This document shows, in pieces, positions 47,606 through 56,167 of a DNA stretch of 64,000 bases. The notes below the pieces were generated by a model that was given only the letters and a program-made list of their open reading frames with translations, searched no databases and was not told where the DNA came from. The first letter of the stretch is position 1, and every line of letters begins with the position of its first letter. Location: IMG/VR virus record IMGVR_UViG_3300044796_000657, positions 62,001 through 126,000 of that record, one strand, 5' to 3'. The translations under genes and the position numbers were made by a program. Source of the DNA: a virus.

Positions 47606-48348
47606 ACAGTAAGTACCTCAAATCCTTGTGGTGTTACTACGACCGTGTGTTCGTATTGAGCAGACAATTTTCCATCCGCTGTTGTTGCCGTCCAACCATC
47701 CTGCTCATTAATGATTGCATCAGCAACACCTTCATTGATCATCGGCTCAATTGTAAACACCATCCCCGGCCTCATCCTCAACCCAACACTCTTCGGTGCA
47801 ACAAAAGGAATTTGTGGCTCCTCATGAAAACCTAATCCTACACCATGACCGCAAAATTGATAAACTGTACCACAACCATGTGAAGTGGCTATCCGATTGA
47901 TTTCATATCCAATGTTGCTGAAATAGTTGCCCGGCCTCACCTCATGAATACCAGCATCCAAACAATCCTTAGCAACCTTCACCAAGTCACTCGCTGTCTT
48001 AGAAACCTCGCCAACAAGATACATGGTACTTGTATCACCGTAAAACCCATTCAAAATTGTTGTCACATCTACGTTAACAATATCGCCATTCTTCAATTCG
48101 TAATTACCGGGAATTCCATGACAAACTACCTCATTCACCGATATACAACAAGATGCCGGGTAGCCATGATAACCAAGAGTCGCCGCAACTGCTTTGTTCT
48201 TCTTGATAAACTCTTCAACACGAACATTGATTTCGGCAGTAGTTGAACCAGCCTTAACGTATTGCGAAATATGCTCCAAGCAACTCGCCGCAACACGCCC
48301 ACTGTCTCTAATACCAGCAATTTGTCTCTTATTCTTAATACGAATCAT
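47599..48348 (-). CDS. map: Methionine aminopeptidase, type I
   Basis: The metal ligands and catalytic residues are all visible: YHGYP near 60, VNVDVTT near 92, GDTS near 104, CGHGVG near 167, TIEPM near 200 and QYEHT near 231. At 249 residues it is a normal type I enzyme. It removes the first Met from new proteins. The ATG is only 6 nt behind the -10 box of the promoter at 48355-48383, so the message may be leaderless. Confidence 0.95.
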   Translation of the reverse strand: MIRIKNKRQIAGIRDSGRVAASCLEHISQYVKAGSTTAEINVRVEEFIKKNKAVAATLGYHGYPASCCISVNEVVCHGIPGNYELKNGDIVNVDVTTILNGFYGDTSTMYLVGEVSKTASDLVKVAKDCLDAGIHEVRPGNYFSNIGYEINRIATSHGCGTVYQFCGHGVGLGFHEEPQIPFVAPKSVGLRMRPGMVFTIEPMINEGVADAIINEQDGWTATTADGKLSAQYEHTVVVTPQGFEVLTVC

Positions 48349-48354
48349 GTCGTT

Positions 48355-48383
48355 AATATACCCTATAAATAACCAATTTTCAA
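48355..48383 (-). promoter_or_regulatory. Sigma-70-type promoter of map
   Basis: TTGAAA, 17 bp, TATATT. Transcription would start at or next to the ATG of the aminopeptidase gene. Confidence 0.75.
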
Positions 48384-48387
48384 TTAC

Positions 48388-49116
48388 TTAACTTTTCCAA
48401 GAAGTAAGATCACGACCGGTAAAATTTTCCAATCGCTCAATCATTGGTAAATAAAACTCTAATGCCATCTTGCGATCTACTTCCTTCATAACGGGATTGT
48501 AACCGGAATGATTTTCATTGTACTTCTTGTCGTACTTCTCTGGAACGAAAGACGCATCCACCTCAACCCACTCGTATAGTTCTCGCAACACATTCAAAGG
48601 ATCACTCACCAAATCATCGTACCAAAACAATTTGATTTGCTTTTCAGGAAAGAAAGAGTACCAACGTTTGAGATACTTTAAGTAATTGCCTTTTTCCTGA
48701 AGTGAATTCCAAAATGGCCCCGGCCACGGATGACCAAAATTAAACGCATCAGAAAAAGAAGTTCCCGGTGGTATCTTATGCTCTGCCCACACACCAACTT
48801 TCCAATGACTGAAGGCCCGCTCAACCGGGTTTCTCAGAAAGGCAAAAATCTTAACTTTGGGACAATAAGTCTTAACCAAAGCAGGTGCATGAGGAACATT
48901 AATATAAGCCGGTGTGATTTCGCCGGTTCTATAAACGTTCGGTATTCTACTAAACTTGGCAAGATACTGTTCTGGCGTTATTTCCAGTTTGTCAAAGTAA
49001 TGAAGCTCTTTAAGATATGGCATCCTAATTTCGGGATGATCTTTCAATTGATGCCACGCCCATGTTGTAGCACCTTTCATTACGCCAATACCAATGTAAT
49101 CCGGTTTTCTTTGCAT
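48388..49116 (-). CDS. PAPS-dependent sulfotransferase
   Basis: The 5'-phosphosulfate loop GVMKGATTWAWHQL lies near residues 11-24 and the 3'-phosphate site RNPVERAFSHWK near 96-107. Both are in the layout of glycan (heparan-type) sulfotransferases of about 240 residues. It would move sulfate from PAPS to a sugar or a protein Tyr. In a phage it might sulfate surface glycans of the virion or host; the acceptor is unknown. Confidence 0.88.
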   Translation of the reverse strand: MQRKPDYIGIGVMKGATTWAWHQLKDHPEIRMPYLKELHYFDKLEITPEQYLAKFSRIPNVYRTGEITPAYINVPHAPALVKTYCPKVKIFAFLRNPVERAFSHWKVGVWAEHKIPPGTSFSDAFNFGHPWPGPFWNSLQEKGNYLKYLKRWYSFFPEKQIKLFWYDDLVSDPLNVLRELYEWVEVDASFVPEKYDKKYNENHSGYNPVMKEVDRKMALEFYLPMIERLENFTGRDLTSWKS

Positions 49117-49131
49117 ATCTTATCAAAGTAA

Positions 49132-50220
49132 TCAAACTTCTTTTAGATTGATCAAAAAGATGGGAATGTGTAACAAAAATACAATTACCAAACACATCAA
49201 AATCACATGCGGATTTGTAGCATTGAAAATCATTAACATCAAAAACACTTTTGGCAAAGTGAATATCATCTTGCGTGCCGTACCAGATCCAGATTGTGTT
49301 GGAACAAACAATCCTAGAAACAGTGTAGTACACACCGCTATGGCATACTGATTATCAACCAAAGCAAAGAGTGCTATCAGAAAACCGATAATCATCAACG
49401 CAGCGCCAATGCTGCCAAAAACGGTTTGAACATCATTTGGCATTGATGAATTTTTACCCTCTACAACACCTGTATCAAAACACATCACAATGGTTAATAT
49501 CTTGAGAGCCGCAAACACAAAGCATGTACAAGCCAACCAGTGCCACTTGGTTAAATGTCCCACATGGCCGTAAATCACTTGTTCAAAATTAAATGCCGGA
49601 CTAAGTTCTCTCAAAGCGATATAGCTTCCCAAAAGTGGGATTGCGCAATAACCCAAAATGTAATAATCCCGCCATTCCGGCAATTCAATTTTTTGTGCTG
49701 CTAATATTATTGATTGAGCCAGTAAGTGAATGATAATCGTTGGCCACAAACCCAACTTCAAAAATATGTACACATACACCGCACCACATACAAAATGAGG
49801 TACGATATTGAACACTCTGACTTTAAATATTAAGCCATAAAAAAGCCACCAGCTAACAAGAGAAACACCAACTAGTAACCAAAAAGTGAATTGACTATCA
49901 ACCAATTGTGTCGAAAAAATATGCAAGAATAACCAGCGATAAATCTCTTCTAATGGCACCAAAAACAAAAGAAACCAATGGTTGTCATTAATATAATCCA
50001 TGCAAACTTCGTCATAATCTTGTGGCTTAGAAAAGTAAGCCAATCCCATGATGAGGGAAGTTGCACAATATATGACTGCTTGTAGGGTCACATAAGAACA
50101 AATGCTGCCCCATATGCCGTTTAGTAAATAAGCACCCACACCAAAAAAGGCCAGTAAGACCCATGAAGTTAAGGCACCAGACGCATAAGATTTAACCACT
50201 TGGATCTCCCTTTTTTCCAA
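49132..50220 (-). CDS. Polytopic membrane protein, CPBP-protease-like
   Basis: About ten hydrophobic segments. PLEEIYRWLFL near residue 90 fits the EExxxR motif of CPBP/CAAX intramembrane proteases, and a later VPHF and IIHLLAQ could give the two His motifs. The final Asn of the usual motif is Gln here. In bacteria such proteins process prenylated peptides or give phage immunity. The assignment is tentative. Confidence 0.6.
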   Translation of the reverse strand: MEKREIQVVKSYASGALTSWVLLAFFGVGAYLLNGIWGSICSYVTLQAVIYCATSLIMGLAYFSKPQDYDEVCMDYINDNHWFLLFLVPLEEIYRWLFLHIFSTQLVDSQFTFWLLVGVSLVSWWLFYGLIFKVRVFNIVPHFVCGAVYVYIFLKLGLWPTIIIHLLAQSIILAAQKIELPEWRDYYILGYCAIPLLGSYIALRELSPAFNFEQVIYGHVGHLTKWHWLACTCFVFAALKILTIVMCFDTGVVEGKNSSMPNDVQTVFGSIGAALMIIGFLIALFALVDNQYAIAVCTTLFLGLFVPTQSGSGTARKMIFTLPKVFLMLMIFNATNPHVILMCLVIVFLLHIPIFLINLKEV

Positions 50221-50250
50221 TAGATGCCTACATAGGCTGAGGGGGCAAGT

Positions 50251-50433
50251 ATGAATCCAAACGACAAAGATTTTTTAGACGACGAATCATCTTACAATAA
50301 TTCGTCAGAAGATGGAAGCTCAGAAGTTGCAGAAGACGACGATGAAGACGTCTTCGGCTACGGAGACTCTAGCGACGAAGAAATTGAAGATACTCATGAT
50401 TTTGATGATGATGACGATTATGAAGACGACTAA
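50251..50433 (+). CDS. Small, extremely acidic protein, 60 aa
   Basis: GAGGGGGCAAGT stands before the ATG. More than half the residues are Asp, Glu or Ser. Such acidic phage proteins can mimic DNA or block DNA-binding host proteins, but nothing proves that here. It is alone on the plus strand between leftward operons. Its stop overlaps the end of the leftward gene by 4 nt. Confidence 0.65.
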   Translation: MNPNDKDFLDDESSYNNSSEDGSSEVAEDDDEDVFGYGDSSDEEIEDTHDFDDDDDYEDD

Positions 50434-50804
50434 CAACCGCCGTAATTATAATTATCGCCATCATCTTCATAGATCTCGATCTCAATCTCGCCAAGTCTCT
50501 TTCCGCAGCTAGAGAAATTGGTCATTGTTCGACAATTTGGCTTGGGGGGTGGCGATGTTAACGAAACAGTATTTACATTTTGACTCAAATTGTCATTGCA
50601 CTCAATCTCATCAATGGCAACTTGCACTCTTATAGGTCTTGGATCGAAATTTAGAGGATTTGGATCGAAATAGCGAAAATGGACGTTATTTACATCCGCA
50701 TCGTCGTAGTAACCAATATAATGGTCAAGACACGACGGACATATCCAACGCCCATAAAATTGGCCGAGACGATAAGCAGGTTCGTTGCATAAATCGCAAT
50801 TCAC
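50430..50804 (-). CDS. Zinc-finger 124-aa protein
   Basis: CDLC at 3-6 with CPSC near 22-25 is a clean zinc site at the N-terminus. The rest is Asn- and Asp-rich with an acidic tail. The function is unknown. Confidence 0.72.
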   Translation of the reverse strand: MNCDLCNEPAYRLGQFYGRWICPSCLDHYIGYYDDADVNNVHFRYFDPNPLNFDPRPIRVQVAIDEIECNDNLSQNVNTVSLTSPPPKPNCRTMTNFSSCGKRLGEIEIEIYEDDGDNYNYGGC

Positions 50805-50814
50805 GACTACTCCT

Positions 50815-51477
50815 TTATGAAGTCCAATTAACAGACTTCCAATACTCTTTCCGCCACGATTTCAACTTCTTGTCAATACTTTCAATAGTATCTTCGGCCC
50901 CGGCAGGCGGAAAACCACCCAAAGTACGCCAATCCTGAAAATCTATCACGCACTCATCAGCAATGAAAGGCTCATTAGACTCCATTGCTAATTGTGCCGC
51001 TTGAACACATTCCACAGGATCAAAAGAAAACTCTAATTTCATCAAAGCATTAAATACATGAATCGGGATTGAGTTATAAACCTCTTTCATATCCCGTATC
51101 GTTTGCAATTTAACACCATGCGAATTCTTCCTAGCACATTCAGATGGATTCAATGCCCAAGATGTAGAAGGATGAATAACGATGTATTCGTATTCATACC
51201 GCTTCGCCATTCTAATGTACGGACTCGCTAAATACGGCTTCAAATTACACGCATCCACAACAACAACCGGCACAGACTCACGTAAGGCATCACGTACAGC
51301 ACTCTGGTTAGAGAAGTGTGCCATCATGGAGTCATCAGCACTCCACTTGAAGTATTCATCCTTACCCATGTAATCATCATGAGAAAAGACGGCACCACCA
51401 AGCCTCTCCGCAATGTTGTTGGCCAAATGGGTTTTGCCCGACCCCGGAAGCCCCCGCATTAAAAACATTCTTTTCAC
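50815..51477 (-). CDS. P-loop kinase, polynucleotide-kinase-like
   Basis: The Walker A motif RGLPGSGKTHLA lies at residues 8-19, followed by FSHDDYM and VVVVDACNLK, as in the AAA_33 / N4BP2-like branch of P-loop kinases related to the T4 polynucleotide kinase domain. It may phosphorylate RNA or DNA 5' ends and could act with the RNA ligase at 30559. The C-terminal 70 residues are extra. Confidence 0.78.
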   Translation of the reverse strand: MKRMFLMRGLPGSGKTHLANNIAERLGGAVFSHDDYMGKDEYFKWSADDSMMAHFSNQSAVRDALRESVPVVVVDACNLKPYLASPYIRMAKRYEYEYIVIHPSTSWALNPSECARKNSHGVKLQTIRDMKEVYNSIPIHVFNALMKLEFSFDPVECVQAAQLAMESNEPFIADECVIDFQDWRTLGGFPPAGAEDTIESIDKKLKSWRKEYWKSVNWTS

Positions 51478-51478
51478 G

Positions 51479-52255
51479 TTAATTCCCCGTCTCTCTCAAC
51501 AAGGCCCATTCCTGTGGATCTGATTGTGGAATACGAACAATGTTGCCGTCTTTATAAGACACAATTCTGATTTTTGTGTCTTCATAATCGGCAAGAACAA
51601 TACGACCAAATCCGTGTTTGGGATGTTCAATTTCTACGCCAACAGGTTTTTTGGCAAGTTCCTGAATGCTAAATGGTCGCCAACCAAAAATAGCATCACA
51701 AGCTGATATAACTTGTCTTGCTACATCAGGATCGCCATCTCCTACATAATCGAGCAATTGTTTACTTTCATCAATGTAGAGCTTCTTGAAATCCGTAGGT
51801 GCGTTAACCATATCAATAAGGTTGTCTTGGCGATCAAACATCTTCTTGATTTTGGATTTCTGAGTTACCTTGGCCAGTCGCTCCCAATCCATTCGCTTGC
51901 GGTCACGGCGGGGGACACCCTTCAAAACCTTCGTTTGATTGGTTAGTTCGTTAACGCTGAACAAAACGTACTCACTTGTCGCTTCCAAAATTTCTTCATC
52001 AGTGATACTCGTATCTTCCTTTGTGTCGTGAAGATACCCACTGGCTATGTCTTCCATATCCATCAGAGGATGCGTGCCAATCGCCCCCGCAACACGTATC
52101 GTATGTACGGTGAAAGGATCGCCTGAATATTTTCGCTTTTGTCCGTCGTGATGTTTTAGCATCAATGCAATTGCATTGGTTAACTGCTGACGTTGCATGG
52201 GTTCTACCCAATACGGCCAGCGGCGATATGAAATGTTGCTAGGCGTGGTTTTCAT
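51479..52255 (-). CDS. SpoT/MESH1-like HD hydrolase with C-terminal barrel
   Basis: The HD-domain signature is present: KYSGDPFTVHTIRVAG near 42-57, GYLHDTKED near 87-95 and FDRQDNLID near 143-151. This is the order of the ppGpp 3'-pyrophosphohydrolase domain of RelA/SpoT. Residues 205-250 (HPKHGFGRIVLADYEDTKIRIV) look like an SH3/KOW-type barrel. No synthetase domain is present. It could remove ppGpp in the infected cell; another nucleotide substrate is possible. Confidence 0.8.
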   Translation of the reverse strand: MKTTPSNISYRRWPYWVEPMQRQQLTNAIALMLKHHDGQKRKYSGDPFTVHTIRVAGAIGTHPLMDMEDIASGYLHDTKEDTSITDEEILEATSEYVLFSVNELTNQTKVLKGVPRRDRKRMDWERLAKVTQKSKIKKMFDRQDNLIDMVNAPTDFKKLYIDESKQLLDYVGDGDPDVARQVISACDAIFGWRPFSIQELAKKPVGVEIEHPKHGFGRIVLADYEDTKIRIVSYKDGNIVRIPQSDPQEWALLRETGN

Positions 52256-52776
52256 AGACCTTTTTCGTTTGGTAAAGCCTTGCGAGCCAATTCTTTTTCA
52301 AGCAGTCGCTTCAAGATCGGTTCGGGAACCAGTTTCTTCAAGCACCTTATTTCTAAATCACTTACATCTTTGGTCAAATCCCTTACCAAAGATGAACTGA
52401 AATCGCTTATCTTGTCCGGTGAAACAATGTAGACCGTAGTTAACTCCGGCCACTTGTCTTGATTGTAATTCTGTAACGCTTTTTCGCCACTGAAGTCATT
52501 GGCAGAACGCATTCCTCGTATCAAAACAGGAATATTCATCTTCTTGGCAAATTCCCACAAATACATCTTGGGATAACCGACAACTTCCACGTTCGGCAAA
52601 TCAATTGCCGACTTAACCATTTCCACCCGCTCTTCATTCGTGAAAGCGTAATTCTTATCTTCGTTGTCGCCAATGCCAACAACGAGCTTGTCGGTTAACT
52701 TGGCAGCGGTTTCAATCAGCCAAAAATGGCCGTAATGAGGGGGATTTGCTGACAATGGAAAGATGGCACTTTTCAT
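52252..52776 (-). CDS. coaD: Phosphopantetheine adenylyltransferase
   Basis: The nucleotidyltransferase signature PLSANPPHYGHFWLI near 7-21 holds the HxGH-type site in the form HYGH. NEERVEMV, then LIRGMRSANDFSGEKALQNYN and the C-terminal SSSLVRDL match CoaD. It joins 4'-phosphopantetheine to AMP in coenzyme A synthesis. At 174 residues it is full length. It overlaps the HD hydrolase gene by 4 nt, so the two are likely made together. Confidence 0.9.
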   Translation of the reverse strand: MKSAIFPLSANPPHYGHFWLIETAAKLTDKLVVGIGDNEDKNYAFTNEERVEMVKSAIDLPNVEVVGYPKMYLWEFAKKMNIPVLIRGMRSANDFSGEKALQNYNQDKWPELTTVYIVSPDKISDFSSSLVRDLTKDVSDLEIRCLKKLVPEPILKRLLEKELARKALPNEKGL

Positions 52777-52786
52777 GACATTCTCC

Positions 52787-53194
52787 TTAGTACCTGCTAC
52801 GGTATTTGTTTTCAGGAGGCTTGGCGTTGCCTCGTTTCATTGGCGTGATGACGGGCTTGTAGTTGGGGATTTTGGTGTTACGACAATGAGGACATTCAAC
52901 CGTCACGTAATGAGGTTCAATATCCTTGAAGCATTTGGCGCAAACCAAACCACCACCGACCGAAGCGAATGATTGATGCGACTCATTAACAAATTCCAAT
53001 GGTGTTCGCACCAAAGCATAAGGATGAGTCGTAGATGGTTGAAATCTTCCGATTTTCAACACATTGCAAAGTTGTTCGTGTCGATCATCAAGTGCGCCGG
53101 GAAATCGGCGATTAATGATTTCATTCACAGCGACTTCGTCGTTATCATTACAGATGGCATTGTATTGGCCACCGTTAACTTTGATGTGAATCAT
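52787..53194 (-). CDS. Zinc-ribbon 135-aa protein
   Basis: CAKC near residue 84 and CPHC near 98 form a zinc ribbon in the C-terminal half. The N-terminal half is alpha/beta. It is coupled by an overlap to the gene upstream. Confidence 0.7.
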   Translation of the reverse strand: MIHIKVNGGQYNAICNDNDEVAVNEIINRRFPGALDDRHEQLCNVLKIGRFQPSTTHPYALVRTPLEFVNESHQSFASVGGGLVCAKCFKDIEPHYVTVECPHCRNTKIPNYKPVITPMKRGNAKPPENKYRSRY

Positions 53195-53583
53195 GACACT
53201 CCTCTTTTCGCTCGTTCGAGTCTGGTTTTTGCGGATTCCATATCCCGCTGCGCCCGTTCAAGTTGATATTTGGCTTCACGAAGTTTTTGCTGCTCTTTAG
53301 CTGTTGCTTTTCTTAGCAACGCTTTGGCAACACGTTCCGACTCGTCAATCACTTCCACAACACCAACACCCAACTTGAGGATTGTTGGAATGGGATAAGC
53401 GGGATTACTGGAGAAGTATGTTACCGCCGCCCTTGCCGGGCCGAGCTTAACATAAATCCTTGCCGTCTTAATGTCGTCAACCCATGAACTTCCGTATCCG
53501 TAATGTCCTTTACGTCGAAAGAACTGACCTGTGCTGTTCTGGACAACGTAAAAGAACAATTCGCTCAAGTCGGGGGCACTCAT
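53191..53583 (-). CDS. Uncharacterised 130-aa protein with C-terminal coiled coil
   Basis: A beta-rich first half precedes a long charged helix (KLREAKYQLERAQRDMES) predicted as a coiled coil. No family was recognised. Confidence 0.7.
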   Translation of the reverse strand: MSAPDLSELFFYVVQNSTGQFFRRKGHYGYGSSWVDDIKTARIYVKLGPARAAVTYFSSNPAYPIPTILKLGVGVVEVIDESERVAKALLRKATAKEQQKLREAKYQLERAQRDMESAKTRLERAKRGVS

Positions 53584-54086
53584 GCCTTTGCCTTTTTGTA
53601 GAGCATATGCCCACGATGATCAAGTTTCTCAAACGACTTGGGCCAATATCGTTTGAACAAGTTGAGTGACCATTTACAGGCACCAACTTCCCCATGTCCA
53701 AGAGTATGTGCAAATTCATGCAAAAATACAACTACAGAATATTCGCCATCAGCATTTGGCTCAATAAGAATGACGGCGGGTTTACTTCGTAAACAACATG
53801 GCCCACAAGGAATTTTGTCTACGAACACCAATTTGGGTTCTGGGATTTCGTACACCTTGGCAAGTGCGGTATTGAGCGTCCGATACTTAACTTGGATTTC
53901 TTCAGGGGTGCCACGATATGGATTCATGGCCCGGAAGGCTTCAATAGCCTTACCGGTGCCACTGCGGTACTTCATTTCGTCGTCTAAGCACTCAACGACG
54001 GTTTTGGGATATGGATTCTTGGAAGGTTCATCAACCCGAACCAGTTCACCAAATAATTTGTTTAACTTGCCAAACAGTTTGCTCAT
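53580..54086 (-). CDS. Zinc metallopeptidase-like protein (HExxH)
   Basis: LHEFAHTLGHGE near residues 125-136 gives the HExxH zinc site with a downstream His. CGPCCLRS before it may be structural. It resembles phage proteins of the SprT or ImmA/IrrE type in size, 168 residues. Substrate unknown. It is the second HExxH protein in the window. Confidence 0.75.
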   Translation of the reverse strand: MSKLFGKLNKLFGELVRVDEPSKNPYPKTVVECLDDEMKYRSGTGKAIEAFRAMNPYRGTPEEIQVKYRTLNTALAKVYEIPEPKLVFVDKIPCGPCCLRSKPAVILIEPNADGEYSVVVFLHEFAHTLGHGEVGACKWSLNLFKRYWPKSFEKLDHRGHMLYKKAKA

Positions 54087-54451
54087 AAAAGCCCCATAGT
54101 GCGGGCCTCCGCTCGTATGGAGTCCCTCAGTGATTTCTTGGACTTTAGTATAAACAAACTGTCGGCAATACTCAAGGTCACAACATTGACCGTCGCAACA
54201 CCATCTGCGACCGCTCGACTAACAGTATGGTTGCCGTCAATTAAGTAATGACACACAACCTTATCAATTGGCAAAGACGCAAAGATTACGACTTTTAGCA
54301 AATCGGCGTGCAGCACGTGTACGGGATCGATATAGATCAAAGGTAACAGCCAATCCAAAGACGGAGCTTTTTTCTCCGGTTCGTATTTAGCAGCCTTTTT
54401 CTTCGCCTCCGTGATATTAAACTTCAAATGTAGGAAAGTAAAAAATTCCAT
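54083..54451 (-). CDS. ParB-like fold protein, 122 aa
   Basis: IDPVHVL, then LIDGNHTVSRAVADG near residues 69-83, matches the ParB/Srx nuclease-fold core in which DGNHR-type motifs bind nucleotide. A CTP- or ATP-dependent switch or a nuclease is possible. The start at 54451 (CGGAGGTGTCT) follows conserved element copy 28. Confidence 0.72.
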   Translation of the reverse strand: MEFFTFLHLKFNITEAKKKAAKYEPEKKAPSLDWLLPLIYIDPVHVLHADLLKVVIFASLPIDKVVCHYLIDGNHTVSRAVADGVATVNVVTLSIADSLFILKSKKSLRDSIRAEARTMGLL

Positions 54452-54470
54452 AGACACCTCCGATTTACGA

Positions 54471-54484
54471 GGGTGTATGGTCAC
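54471..54484 (-). promoter_or_regulatory. Conserved leader element, copy 28
   Basis: An exact copy 19 nt before the start at 54451. It is the first one after an 18.8-kb gap without copies. Confidence 0.85.
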
Positions 54485-54512
54485 ACGATTGACAGAATGA
54501 TTTTTCACTTTA

Positions 54513-54791
54513 TCACTCGGCCTTTTTAGACTTAAGATTAGTAGGCACACGATCTCCAAAAATGCCTACCGAATCTTCAATGGATTGCCCCTCCTTGAAA
54601 CGATCCCATATGATTTTTGCCGATGCTTCATCAGTCAAAATTTCTTGGTATTGAACCCCATCTTCCAACTTAAGTTTGATACGCTCGCCCACCAACCAGC
54701 GAATACGACGAGTCCAAGTGCGACCATTCGTACAATCAGCACGCTTGGCGGTTTTGCGGTTATCCCAAGATTTAATTAGTGAGAAGCTCAT
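54513..54791 (-). CDS. Uncharacterised 92-aa basic protein
   Basis: Basic N-terminal half with one CTNG, then acidic helices. The ATG lies 8 nt behind conserved element copy 29. Confidence 0.68.
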   Translation of the reverse strand: MSFSLIKSWDNRKTAKRADCTNGRTWTRRIRWLVGERIKLKLEDGVQYQEILTDEASAKIIWDRFKEGQSIEDSVGIFGDRVPTNLKSKKAE

Positions 54792-55513
54792 GCCTGAGAG
54801 GGTGTATGGTCACTCAATGCTTGAAGCCAATGGATAAGCCTTTTGGCACCATGTAGGTCTTTTGAATTGTGTTTAACTAATACTGCCGACATATCAAAAT
54901 GACAGTTGCGATGAAAAAGTCGGCCATCTACAACATAGAAGCGGTCACGGGCGAAATTTGGATCACGCCACTTGCTAAGTTTTTCGCCCTCTTGATGTTG
55001 GCCGAATAAGCCAAACCGCTCATCCACTCGCTCTTCAACTCGTTGCCAAAAATAAGTTCTAAAACCATCAGGCATTGGCATTTCAACACATTGATTGATG
55101 TTAACACTTCGCTCTTTATTGTAATCTGGTTTCGCACTGTCAATTGTCTTACAAAGCAATAAAAACTTGGAAACAGCAGGCTCTACCAATTCCATACGAA
55201 GTCGCTGCTTTTCATCTTCTTTCATCCCAATATATTTACGAAGACTAACATCAGGCCGTGTTTCCTTAATGACTGATGCCTTGCCAAAAAAACCACCGCC
55301 ACCCTTAACGATACTACGTCCAGCTTGTGGCTTATCCCACTCGTCCACAATGGGCCTAAACTCTTTGTGAAACTTCTCAAACGAAACTTTACGAATTTTG
55401 CCATTTTCATCAACCAAATCCAATTTTTTTGCTTTCAATCCATGTTCGGAGCCAATGTAAAGCCACAAAGAGTTGTCAGTTGTGCGATGCATGGTCTGAG
55501 GAACGTAAAGCAT
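54788..55513 (-). CDS. Uncharacterised 241-aa protein
   Basis: GGAGGCTTTT sets the start at 55513. Soluble, with a Gly-rich turn (VKGGGGFFGKA) near residue 70 and a His/Cys cluster near the end. No family was recognised. Confidence 0.7.
   Translation of the reverse strand: MLYVPQTMHRTTDNSLWLYIGSEHGLKAKKLDLVDENGKIRKVSFEKFHKEFRPIVDEWDKPQAGRSIVKGGGGFFGKASVIKETRPDVSLRKYIGMKEDEKQRLRMELVEPAVSKFLLLCKTIDSAKPDYNKERSVNINQCVEMPMPDGFRTYFWQRVEERVDERFGLFGQHQEGEKLSKWRDPNFARDRFYVVDGRLFHRNCHFDMSAVLVKHNSKDLHGAKRLIHWLQALSDHTPSQA
54800..54813 (-). promoter_or_regulatory. Conserved leader element, copy 29
   Basis: An exact copy 8 nt before the start at 54791, inside the last codons of the upstream gene. Confidence 0.83.
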
Positions 55514-55533
55514 AAAAGCCTCCATTTTCCATC

Positions 55534-55562
55534 AGTATAACATTTTATCGCACTAAAGTCAA
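55534..55562 (-). promoter_or_regulatory. Sigma-70-type promoter
   Basis: TTGACT, 17 bp, TATACT. It drives the gene at 54788-55513. Confidence 0.82.
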
Positions 55563-55572
55563 GTAAAAAGCG

Positions 55573-55959
55573 TCAATCAACACGATAAACCTTGTTCCGC
55601 CTACTCAAACTGGCCAAGACCTGAAATTTGTCTTCGTAAAGAATAGAGTTAACTTCTTCTGCTTCAAACAAAGCGGTGCCATTAATGGCATTCATCAATT
55701 CTTTGCCTTTTGCGATACTCTCTATTGCCGTATCTTTGAACCAGTAGTAATGGTTATCGGTATTTGTGCTGCGATAAAACTTCGTACTTGGAGCAGGCAA
55801 ATAAGAGTTATACCATCGCATAACTTCGTTGATTTTATTCAAGTTGAATTTAAGATTTTTCAATCCTTTGCTATTAGGATATTGTTGAATACCCCAAGCA
55901 AAAGTCAACAAACCTTCACTCTCATAACGACCACCATAAACGAATCTATAATAACTCAT
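55573..55959 (-). CDS. Uncharacterised 128-aa protein
   Basis: Tyr- and Asn-rich start, helical end. The ATG overlaps the end of the zinc-finger gene by 14 nt. No family was recognised. Confidence 0.7.
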   Translation of the reverse strand: MSYYRFVYGGRYESEGLLTFAWGIQQYPNSKGLKNLKFNLNKINEVMRWYNSYLPAPSTKFYRSTNTDNHYYWFKDTAIESIAKGKELMNAINGTALFEAEEVNSILYEDKFQVLASLSRRNKVYRVD

Positions 55960-56167
55960 TTGAACGCAATCCTTTCACCAAAGGGCGTTGATGCCGCCGC
56001 TTGAATTCTTCGATGCCAATCGTTTTGAGATACAACCCACTGCGTTCGCTGTGAATTTTAAAGATTCTTCGTTTTTTTGGAGTTTGACACGGTTCTCCGG
56101 GCTTCGCCTGACACCGGGAACATATCGTTGAGTTTTTAGCATCAGTGCTTGCCCATCCAGTTATCAT
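55946..56167 (-). CDS. Small phage zinc-finger protein, 73 aa
   Basis: CSRCQAKPGEPC near residues 16-27, then a basic helix with HSERSG, matches a small zinc-finger type often found in phages. It probably binds nucleic acid. It ends with TAG. Confidence 0.75.
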   Translation of the reverse strand: MITGWASTDAKNSTICSRCQAKPGEPCQTPKKRRIFKIHSERSGLYLKTIGIEEFKRRHQRPLVKGLRSNELL

